Below are positions 1 through 5,535 of a stretch of 6,401 nt of DNA, one piece after another. The notes under the pieces were generated by a model. The model was given only the letters and a program-made list of their open reading frames with translations. It ran no database searches and had not been told where the DNA came from. The stretch's first letter is position 1; the number at the start of each line of letters is the position of its first letter. The translations under genes and the position numbers were made by a program. This DNA comes from Spirochaetales bacterium (GTDB lineage Bacteria; Spirochaetota; Spirochaetia; Sphaerochaetales; Sphaerochaetaceae): the NCBI GenBank assembly GCA_012800465.1, contig JAAZJI010000233.1:1-6401 (forward strand). The letters run 5' to 3'.

Positions 1-1
1 C

Positions 2-73
2 CATGTTTCCCAAGCGCGCCTGAAGAAGGTCGTACTCGAGCATCATCCCCACGGGAGAAGGAATACGCGATGA
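2..73 (+). CDS. xerC: C-terminal end of XerC-type tyrosine recombinase (partial)
   Basis: Frame 2 is open from the window edge to the TGA at 71-73 and gives 23 residues beginning [18 protein letters not shown]. This matches the usual XerC/XerD tail, where the catalytic Tyr is followed by T-H-V-S, then R-L-x-x-V and a final H-P. The catalytic Tyr itself would lie just left of the window, so only the last helix is visible. Full-length family members are about 300 residues and resolve chromosome dimers at dif during division. The stop overlaps the hslV ATG (ATGA at 70-73), indicating translational coupling. In Bacillus the same order is codV-codW-codX, which supports the call. The remaining uncertainty is the short length; XerD or another recombinase paralogue is possible. 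Confidence 0.72.
   Translation, partial: HVSQARLKKVVLEHHPHGRRNTR
56..62 (+). promoter_or_regulatory. Shine-Dalgarno site of hslV
   Basis: AGAAGGA lies 7 nt before the ATG at 70, inside the last codons of the upstream recombinase gene. It supports the start at 70 although the hslV reading frame stays open upstream to the window edge. Confidence 0.7.
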
Positions 74-606
74 ATGATTTCAAAGGAACAACGATCGTGG
101 CGGTCCGGAAGGACGGCCACGTGGCGATAGCCGGTGACGGCCAGGTCACGTACGGCGATGCGGTGCTGAAAGGCAACGCCCACAAGGTCCGCCGGCTCCA
201 TGACGGGAAGGTGATCACGGGGTTCGCCGGAACCACCGCCGATGCGTTCACCCTCTTCGAGCTCTTCGAGACGAAGCTGAAGGAGCATGGCGGGGACCTG
301 ACCCGAAGCGCCGTCGAGCTGGCGAAGCAATGGCGAACCGACCGCACCCTGCGCCAGCTGCAGGCGATGATGGTCGTCAGCGACGGAAAGAAGATCTACC
401 TGATAAGCGGGACCGGGGACGTGGTCGACCCGGAGCGGGATGTGATCGGGATCGGCAGCGGGGGAAACTACGCTCTTGCCGCCGCCCTGGCGTATCTGGA
501 CGGCGAAAGCACGCTCAGCGCCGAGGAGATCGCCCGCAAAAGCGTTGAAGTCGCTTCTTCGATCTGCATCTATACGAACGATTCGATCATCACCGAGGTA
601 TTGTAA
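70..606 (+). CDS. hslV: HslV, threonine peptidase subunit of the HslUV (ClpYQ) protease
   Basis: The 178-residue product is the proteolytic subunit of the cytoplasmic ATP-dependent HslUV protease, which forms a double hexameric chamber capped by HslU rings. The mature N-terminus should be Thr7 (TTIVAVRK), preceded by a six-residue propeptide MNDFKG. The Gly6-Thr7 junction is the classic self-cleavage site of proteasome-type Ntn hydrolases. Counting from Thr7 as 1, the catalytic Asp17 (residue 23, in AGDGQ), Lys33 (residue 39) and Ser124 (residue 130, in GIGSGG) are all in place. The conserved [13 protein letters not shown] block is at residues 51-65, and the tail with CIYTN at 166-170 is normal. 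Length fits the family (about 175-180). The start overlaps the recombinase stop, and hslU begins 3 bp after this stop, so the genes are co-transcribed. It should be an active enzyme. Confidence 0.97.
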   Translation: MNDFKGTTIVAVRKDGHVAIAGDGQVTYGDAVLKGNAHKVRRLHDGKVITGFAGTTADAFTLFELFETKLKEHGGDLTRSAVELAKQWRTDRTLRQLQAMMVVSDGKKIYLISGTGDVVDPERDVIGIGSGGNYALAAALAYLDGESTLSAEEIARKSVEVASSICIYTNDSIITEVL

Positions 607-609
607 GGC

Positions 610-1971
610 ATGGAAAGTTCCACTGTACGAAGGCTGGACGAGCTCAGGCCGAAAGAGATCGTCGCCGAGCTCGACAAGTATATCATCGGCCAGGAGGCCG
701 CCAAACGGACGATCGCGGTCGCGATCCGCAATCGCACCCGTCGCAAGAAGCTGCCCGAAGCGATCCGCGACGAGGTTTCGCCTAAGAACATCATCATGAT
801 CGGGCCCACCGGGGTCGGCAAGACGGAGATCGCCCGCCGGATCGCCAAGCTGTCCAACGCTCCGTTCATCAAGGTGGAAGCGACGAAGTACACCGAGGTG
901 GGGTATGTCGGTCGGGACGTGGAATCGATCATCCGCGACCTGATGAGCGTGGCCCTCCAGCAGACGAAGGCCGAGCTTGCGGAGGCTCAGGCGGAGAATG
1001 TGAAAGCACGGGTGGAGGAGCGGCTTCTGAATCTGCTGCTGCCCCAGATGAAGAACGAATCCGGCATGGACATCGTGGCCCCCGAAGGGGACGACCGGCT
1101 CCGCGAGCGTTTCCGGACGATGCTCCGCGAGGGGAAGTTCGACGAGCGGACGATCGAGCTGAACGTGCAGGCGCGGAAGCACGTGGGGATCGAGGTGATG
1201 GGCGCTCCCAACATGGAGGAGATCCAAGAGGCGATGGCGAGCCTCGGCTCGATCTTCGGCGGCAAAGGCCATGTGAGGAAGGTCACGATCAGGCGCGCCC
1301 GGGAGATCCTCACCGAAGAGGAGACGGAGAAGGCGGTCGACAACGACCGGGCGGTCGACGAGGCGAAGGAGCGGGTCGAACAGATGGGGATCGTCTTCAT
1401 CGACGAGATCGACAAGGTCGCCAAAAGCGGCTCCTCCGGCAGCGGGATCGACGTCTCCCGGGAGGGGGTCCAGCGGGACATCCTTCCGATCGTCGAAGGA
1501 ACGAGCGTATCGACGAAGTGGGGAGTGGTCGACACCACCCATATCCTCTTCATCGCCAGCGGTGCGTTCCACGTCTCCAAGCCCAGCGACCTGATCCCCG
1601 AGCTTCAGGGGCGGTTTCCCCTCCGGGTCGAGCTGAACGACCTGACGGCGGATGATTTCCACCGGATCCTCACCGAACCGAAGAACGCCCTGACGATGCA
1701 GTACCGGGAGCTTCTGAGGACGGAGGGGGTCGAGATCACCTTCGAGGATGCGGCGATCCGTCGGATCAGCGAGATCGCTTTCAGGGTGAACGCCTCCCAC
1801 GACAACATCGGGGCCCGCAGGCTGTTTACGATCATGGAGCGGCTTTTGGAGGAGCTTTCCTTCAGCGCCGACGAGCTTTCCGGCCAACATATTTCAATAA
1901 CCGAAGCGTATGTCGACGAGCGCCTCGGCGATATCGTCGAGGACCAGGACCTTAGCCGGTTCATTCTTTAG
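610..1971 (+). CDS. hslU: HslU, AAA+ unfoldase subunit of the HslUV protease
   Basis: The 453-residue product is the hexameric ATPase that unfolds proteins and feeds them into HslV. Visible parts in order: N-domain with YIIGQ (24-28); Walker A GPTGVGKT (65-72); pore loop GYVG (98-101); the inserted coiled I-domain from about 111 to 245; Walker B IVFIDEID (261-268); sensor 1 region HILFIASGAF (311-320); arginine-finger segment ELQGRFP (331-337); sensor 2 GARR (401-404); and the C-terminal tail ending DLSRFIL, the peptide that docks between HslV subunits and activates them. Length is close to the roughly 443 residues of E. coli HslU, and every key motif is intact. A GAGG 11 nt upstream (595-598), inside the hslV end, is the likely ribosome site. 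The next gene starts 7 bp after its stop. Confidence 0.98.
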   Translation: MESSTVRRLDELRPKEIVAELDKYIIGQEAAKRTIAVAIRNRTRRKKLPEAIRDEVSPKNIIMIGPTGVGKTEIARRIAKLSNAPFIKVEATKYTEVGYVGRDVESIIRDLMSVALQQTKAELAEAQAENVKARVEERLLNLLLPQMKNESGMDIVAPEGDDRLRERFRTMLREGKFDERTIELNVQARKHVGIEVMGAPNMEEIQEAMASLGSIFGGKGHVRKVTIRRAREILTEEETEKAVDNDRAVDEAKERVEQMGIVFIDEIDKVAKSGSSGSGIDVSREGVQRDILPIVEGTSVSTKWGVVDTTHILFIASGAFHVSKPSDLIPELQGRFPLRVELNDLTADDFHRILTEPKNALTMQYRELLRTEGVEITFEDAAIRRISEIAFRVNASHDNIGARRLFTIMERLLEELSFSADELSGQHISITEAYVDERLGDIVEDQDLSRFIL

Positions 1972-1974
1972 GAG
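1970..1974 (+). promoter_or_regulatory. Shine-Dalgarno site fixing the FlhF-like start at 1979
   Basis: AGGAG overlaps the hslU stop codon and lies 4 nt before the ATG at 1979. An in-frame ATG at 1910 lies inside hslU and would add 23 unrelated residues, so 1979 is the better start. It also places the FlhF-like N-terminal domain at the very beginning of the protein. Confidence 0.75.
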
Positions 1975-1978
1975 CGAT

Positions 1979-2893
1979 ATGGAATTTCTGCGCCACACCG
2001 CCAGCGACTATGACCGAGCTCTTCGGGAGATCCGCTCCCGTCACGGCAACAGCGTCCGGATCCATGCCCGATATGACCGCCTGGAAAAGGGGAAGAACCG
2101 GTGCGAGATCCTCTATTACCTCGTCGGGACGAAGAGGCAGGAGGAGGAAGACCACGGATCGAGCGCCCTGGCGGCCCTGATCGCGGCGAACGACCTGCCG
2201 TACTCCTTCATCAGGCCGGTGGAGGAGAGTCTTCGGAACCACGAGCAATCGCTGCTCGAGCGGGAGGTCGAGTTCCGCCTGCTCCACCACCTCTTCGACA
2301 ACCTCCGCTTCAAGGAGGAGATCAGGGAGCGGGAGATCCTCGTCGCCGGCCCGGCCGGAAGCGGAAAGACCACGATGGCGGCGAAGATCGCCCGCTTCCT
2401 CCGCCTTCACGACCAGAAGAAGATCGCCCTGGTCGAGATCGGATCGCCGAACGACCGCCTGTTGCGGCTGCTCGCCCACGACTGCGGGGTCGGATATGAA
2501 CGGATCGGCGACTTCGATGAGATTGCCCGCCTGGACAGCTACGACCACCTGATCGTCGATCTGGGGAACATCCATGAGGTCATTCCGCTTCTTCCGACGC
2601 TCCGGACCCCTTCGCAGGTGCTCGTCCTGGTGTTCGGCGGATCCTCCAAGGTCAGCGACATGCTCGCCGTAACCAGACTGCTTCCCCCGGGGATTTCGGC
2701 GGCCCTCGCCTTTGCCAAGACCGACGAGACCCATACCCTGGGCAACGTGCTCGCCCTCGCGAACATGGCGGATCTGCCCCTTTTGGCCTTCGGGGAAGGG
2801 GCGAGCGTCGCGATGGGGTTCAGCCTGGCGAACGAGCAGTACCTCTTCAGCCGGCTCCACGGCTTCACGATCGAACTCAGCGAGTTTTTCTGA
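1979..2893 (+). CDS. FlhF-like P-loop protein with degenerate SRP-GTPase motifs
   Basis: The product is 304 residues with no signal peptide or membrane segment, so it is probably cytoplasmic. Residues 1-50 resemble the FlhF N-terminal domain (F at position 3, a Y-x-x-A-L-x-x-I pattern, then V-R-I). A charged helical stretch spans about 85-118. A clear P-loop, GPAGSGKTT, is at 124-132. Downstream the FlhF/SRP GTPase landmarks are recognisable but altered: the usual DTYR loop is replaced around IGSPNDR (154-160), the DTAGR motif reads DLGN (194-197), and the TKLDET motif reads AKTDET (246-251), keeping Asp249 and the following T-L-G-N. Canonical FlhF is a membrane-targeting GTPase that places polar flagella; here GTP hydrolysis is doubtful. 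The gene is last in the xerC-hslV-hslU operon, 7 bp after hslU, away from any flagellar genes. It could be a diverged FlhF paralogue or another MinD/SRP-type ATPase. Its role is unknown. Confidence 0.68.
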   Translation: MEFLRHTASDYDRALREIRSRHGNSVRIHARYDRLEKGKNRCEILYYLVGTKRQEEEDHGSSALAALIAANDLPYSFIRPVEESLRNHEQSLLEREVEFRLLHHLFDNLRFKEEIREREILVAGPAGSGKTTMAAKIARFLRLHDQKKIALVEIGSPNDRLLRLLAHDCGVGYERIGDFDEIARLDSYDHLIVDLGNIHEVIPLLPTLRTPSQVLVLVFGGSSKVSDMLAVTRLLPPGISAALAFAKTDETHTLGNVLALANMADLPLLAFGEGASVAMGFSLANEQYLFSRLHGFTIELSEFF

Positions 2894-4523
2894 GCTTTCC
2901 CGGGCTGATGAGGGCCTGGACGAGGTTGCCGACCGCAGGAGCGGCCAGATCGGCGCCCCAGCCGCGCCCACCTTCGACCCCGATGTAGATGATGTAGGCG
3001 GGATTTTCGATCGGGGCGAGGGCCAGGCTGGATGCGAGGGTCGACCCGTCTCCGTAGGAGTTCGTCTCGGGGTTGAAGAGCTGGGCGGTCCCCGTCTTGA
3101 TCCCGATCTCGAAATCCTTCACCCGGGCTTTGTACCCGGTTCCTTCATCGCTTGTCGCCTTGTGCATCCCTTCTCTGATGATCCTGGTATGAGATTCGTC
3201 GAACAGGTGGGCGACGACCTCCTTCCGTCTCCGGTCCACGACCGTACCGGTGGTCGGGTCGGTGATTCGGAGAATCAGGTGGGGATGCAGGAGATCGCCG
3301 TCGATCCCCAGCGCCGTGGCGGCGGTAGCGAGGTGGAGCGCCGTGGCCAACAGCTCCTGGCCGAAGGCGATCGTCGCTTGGCTCCGAGCCGACCACGTCG
3401 AAGGATCCGCGATGCGGGCCCTGGGGCGGGAGGGGAGGCCGATATCCCAGCTGCGGGTGAACCCCAGGTCGACCAGCGTCCGATAAAACAGCTCCTCATC
3501 GGTCTGGCGCGCCCAGTGGGCGATCGCCCCGTTGCAGGACTTGGCGATCATCGTCTCGGGGTCGACCGTCCCATGTGGGGTGGAGCAGGTGATCGTCACC
3601 GTCGAACCGCCGGCCGGGAAGGAGTAGCTTCCGGTGCACTCGAAGCTCTCGTCAAGCTCAGCCTCGCCGGCCTTGAGAACCGAAGCGAGGCTGAAGAGCT
3701 TGAAGACCGACCCCGGTTCCAGGAGGGTGCTGACCGTGTTGTTCGTCCGCTGGCGGGGATTCGAACGGTTGAACGCGTTGGGGTCATACCACGGGTAGCT
3801 TCCGAGGGCGAGGATGTCGCCGTTTTTTGCATCCATGATGATTCCCATCACGGTGTTCGGATCGTAGCGGTTCGCGATCTCCTGAAGCTGGACATCCAAA
3901 GCGTACTGGATATCCATGTCCAGGGTGAGATGGACGTCGTATCCATAGGTGATCCGCTCCTTGCCGACCGCGGGGTAGGGGTTGAGCTGTTTTTCCAGGG
4001 AGTACTCGAGTCCTTCGATCCCTTCCCCATCGGCGTTGGTGAAGCCGAGGATCTGGGCGGCGTGAAAGAGCGAGGGGTAGGTCCGCCCGATCCGTTTCTC
4101 GATGGTGACGGAATCGAGGAGGTCGTACCGGGCAAGGGCGGCCCGCAGCGGCTCCACCCGGTCCTCCTCGATCCGAGCGCTGATCTGGGCGTAGGTGGTG
4201 TAGTTTTTTGTCCGTTCGATGATTTCGGAAGGGCTCATCCGGACGAAGGGGGCGACGACCTCGCTGACCAGCTCCAGGTCCCGTATCCTGGTCAGGTGGA
4301 AGTAGACCCCCCAGGAGGGGGTCTGGATCGCCAGGATTCGGCCGTTTCGGTCGTAGATCGTCCCCCGGACGACCCGTTCGGCGACGACGGGATCCTCGTA
4401 CCGCTTGGCGCGCTTAAGATCCTTCAGCATCAAGACTCCGAATCTGATCGCCAAACCAAGCAAGGCAACCCCGACGAGGGCGATGAAGAAGGTGATATGC
4501 CGGTGATTTGGACTGGTAGTCAT
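2877..4523 (-). CDS. ftsI: Class B penicillin-binding protein, FtsI type (peptidoglycan transpeptidase)
   Basis: The 548-residue product is a monofunctional DD-transpeptidase that cross-links peptidoglycan in the periplasm. A short cytoplasmic tail is followed by one membrane anchor (about 11-34). The pedestal domain opens with RGTIYDRNGRILA (53-65), typical of class B enzymes. All three transpeptidase motifs are present: S272-V-F-K275 with the nucleophilic Ser, S329-C-N331, and K476-T-G478. Cys296 and Cys313, in the common C-x-G and C-x-x-x-x-H-G setting, may form a disulfide. The S-C-N version of the second motif and the overall length favour FtsI/SpoVD over the elongation PBP2, but no division cluster genes surround it, so the exact paralogue is uncertain. 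No PASTA domain is seen. The ATG is the first possible start, because an in-frame stop (TAG) lies 12 nt upstream, and no Shine-Dalgarno site precedes it. The 3' end overlaps the convergent FlhF-like gene by 17 bp. Confidence 0.93.
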   Translation of the reverse strand: MTTSPNHRHITFFIALVGVALLGLAIRFGVLMLKDLKRAKRYEDPVVAERVVRGTIYDRNGRILAIQTPSWGVYFHLTRIRDLELVSEVVAPFVRMSPSEIIERTKNYTTYAQISARIEEDRVEPLRAALARYDLLDSVTIEKRIGRTYPSLFHAAQILGFTNADGEGIEGLEYSLEKQLNPYPAVGKERITYGYDVHLTLDMDIQYALDVQLQEIANRYDPNTVMGIIMDAKNGDILALGSYPWYDPNAFNRSNPRQRTNNTVSTLLEPGSVFKLFSLASVLKAGEAELDESFECTGSYSFPAGGSTVTITCSTPHGTVDPETMIAKSCNGAIAHWARQTDEELFYRTLVDLGFTRSWDIGLPSRPRARIADPSTWSARSQATIAFGQELLATALHLATAATALGIDGDLLHPHLILRITDPTTGTVVDRRRKEVVAHLFDESHTRIIREGMHKATSDEGTGYKARVKDFEIGIKTGTAQLFNPETNSYGDGSTLASSLALAPIENPAYIIYIGVEGGRGWGADLAAPAVGNLVQALISPGKLRKTR

Positions 4524-4537
4524 GGTCGATTTATACT
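4508..4537 (+). promoter_or_regulatory. Predicted sigma-70-type promoter of the LysM/LytM gene
   Basis: TTGGAC (4508-4513) and TATACT (4532-4537) are separated by 18 bp, each close to the -35 and -10 consensus. Transcription would begin near 4544, giving a leader of about 20 nt that holds the purine-rich ribosome site. The -35 element lies inside the first codons of the divergent PBP gene. Prediction from sequence only. Confidence 0.5.
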
Positions 4538-4561
4538 ACTATGGGGGGGAGGCAATGTCGA
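4530..4561 (-). promoter_or_regulatory. Possible promoter of the PBP gene, overlapping the opposite promoter
   Basis: On the - strand TCGACA (4561-4556) and TAGTAT (4538-4533) are 17 bp apart; an alternative -10 is TATAAA (4535-4530). Either would start transcription within a few bases of the PBP ATG at 4523, giving a leaderless or nearly leaderless message, which fits the lack of a Shine-Dalgarno site. The -10 bases are shared with the + strand promoter. This is a weak call, because a promoter farther upstream inside the LysM gene is also possible. Confidence 0.32.
4546..4552 (+). promoter_or_regulatory. Likely ribosome-binding site of the LysM/LytM gene
   Basis: GGGGAGG lies 12 nt before the ATG at 4565, longer than the usual spacing. 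It is the right-hand part of a run of seven G (4543-4549). The ATG at 4555 between them is out of frame and closes after ten codons, and the in-frame ATG at 4541 lies upstream of the predicted transcript start, so 4565 is preferred. Confidence 0.5.
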
Positions 4562-4564
4562 GAT

Positions 4565-5530
4565 ATGGCGCGAGACTACTACGATGATATGCACGACCGG
4601 AATTCCTCGAGGCGAAAACGGAGGCGGGGTCCCAGCGGGACCCTTCTGGGGGTGGTCGTTCTCGGAATCGCCGTCTGCGTCGCGGTGATCTTCCTCTGGC
4701 TCCGGTTCAGCGTCCCCGAAGAAGCGGTGAAGCCGGAGGCGGTCATCGAAGAGCAGCCTCCCGTCGCCGAAGAGCCTGTCCCGCCGCCCGGACCGAGCGA
4801 ACCGGTTGTTCAGGCGCAACGCCTCGATGCCCGGCCTCCTTCAAGTACGAGCGTCCGGTTCACCACCCACGTCGTGCAGGCGGGGGAAGATCTCAACTCG
4901 ATCGCCGGGCACTACGGCCTGAAGGTGCAGACGCTGGTCTCGATCAACGAGATCAGAAACGTCCAGGCGGTCACCGACGGCACCTCGCTGAAGATTCCCG
5001 ATCGGGACGGACACTACTATACGGTCCGGGAAGGGGACATGCTCTCCACGATCGTCTGGACGTTGAACCTTCCGTACGGCTGGGCGACCCTTCAGGAATT
5101 GAACGGGCTTGCGAATGATCAGATCAAGGCCGGCCAGAAACTCTTTATCCAAGACACCTCTTCAACCGCTTCTTCGCAATACACCGACATCGCTCCGGTT
5201 CAGTTCATCAAACCGGCGCCGGGGACGATCCTCGTCCGCTTCGATCAGGAAAGCGGGGTTCGGATCCGTACTTCAAAAGATGAACCGGTCAAGGCCGCCG
5301 CCGACGGGGAGGTCGCCGACACGGGCTTCGAGGCGGACGGGCAAAGCCGGTACATAATCCTCAGCCATGAAGGCGGGTATCGGACCGGATACCACAACCT
5401 GAGCACGGTCGAGGCGAGCGGCGGCGACTCGGTCGCCCAGGGGGATCTCCTCGGCCTCAGCGGAGAGCCCCACCTCTTCTTCACGATCGAACAGCTTGGA
5501 ATCCCCTTGGATCCGGAACAGTTCTTCTAG
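4565..5530 (+). CDS. Membrane-anchored protein with two LysM domains and a degenerate LytM/M23 domain (NlpD/EnvC-like)
   Basis: The 321-residue product has a basic N-terminus (RRKRRR, 17-22 region) and one membrane segment at about 26-47, so the rest should face the periplasm. A Pro/Glu-rich linker (50-95) leads to two LysM repeats (about 101-144 and 151-195) that should bind peptidoglycan, then a LytM (peptidase M23) fold at about 214-321, recognisable by VKAAADGEV (242-250) and the final HLFFTI (303-308). The zinc and catalytic residues are largely gone: the H-x-x-x-D pair is E229 and R233, the catalytic His of the Y-G-H-L motif is N278, and H-x-H is H303-L-F305. It is therefore probably not a peptidase but, like NlpD, EnvC or DipM, an activator of cell-wall amidases at the division site. 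That role is inferred from the family. It diverges from an FtsI-type PBP, which fits a septal job. The start at 4541 would add eight residues and is less likely. Confidence 0.88.
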   Translation: MARDYYDDMHDRNSSRRKRRRGPSGTLLGVVVLGIAVCVAVIFLWLRFSVPEEAVKPEAVIEEQPPVAEEPVPPPGPSEPVVQAQRLDARPPSSTSVRFTTHVVQAGEDLNSIAGHYGLKVQTLVSINEIRNVQAVTDGTSLKIPDRDGHYYTVREGDMLSTIVWTLNLPYGWATLQELNGLANDQIKAGQKLFIQDTSSTASSQYTDIAPVQFIKPAPGTILVRFDQESGVRIRTSKDEPVKAAADGEVADTGFEADGQSRYIILSHEGGYRTGYHNLSTVEASGGDSVAQGDLLGLSGEPHLFFTIEQLGIPLDPEQFF

Positions 5531-5535
5531 CGGTC

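Noticed and set aside
1..69. N-terminal extension of HslV in its own frame, open to the left edge
   Set aside because: The ATG at 70 has a well-placed AGAAGGA and yields a normal propeptide length, and the upstream bases encode the recombinase tail in another frame.
43..1890. A 615-codon open frame on the - strand opposite hslV and hslU
   Set aside because: It is opposite two unmistakable genes with all catalytic motifs. Its translation is dominated by R, D, L, P and H with no recognisable domain, as expected from a high-GC antisense shadow frame.
2876..2894. CTCAG/CTGAG inverted repeat around the convergent stop codons as a two-way terminator
   Set aside because: The stem is only 5 bp with a 9-nt loop and is not GC-rich, and no T run follows outside the hairpin. 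It is too weak to call.
1961..2971. A 336-codon open frame on the - strand opposite the FlhF-like gene
   Set aside because: This is a shadow frame: no domain is recognisable, and the + strand frame has a P-loop, an N-terminal family match and a good Shine-Dalgarno site.
4541..4564. Earlier in-frame ATG at 4541 as the start of the LysM gene
   Set aside because: It would place the G-rich ribosome site inside the coding region, has no ribosome site of its own, and lies at or upstream of the predicted transcript start. The eight added residues look unrelated.
2712..4688. A 658-codon open frame on the + strand opposite the PBP gene
   Set aside because: It overlaps the whole PBP coding region and parts of both flanking genes, has a low-complexity G/D/R/V-rich translation and no motif. 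The opposite strand has a complete transpeptidase with all three active-site motifs.
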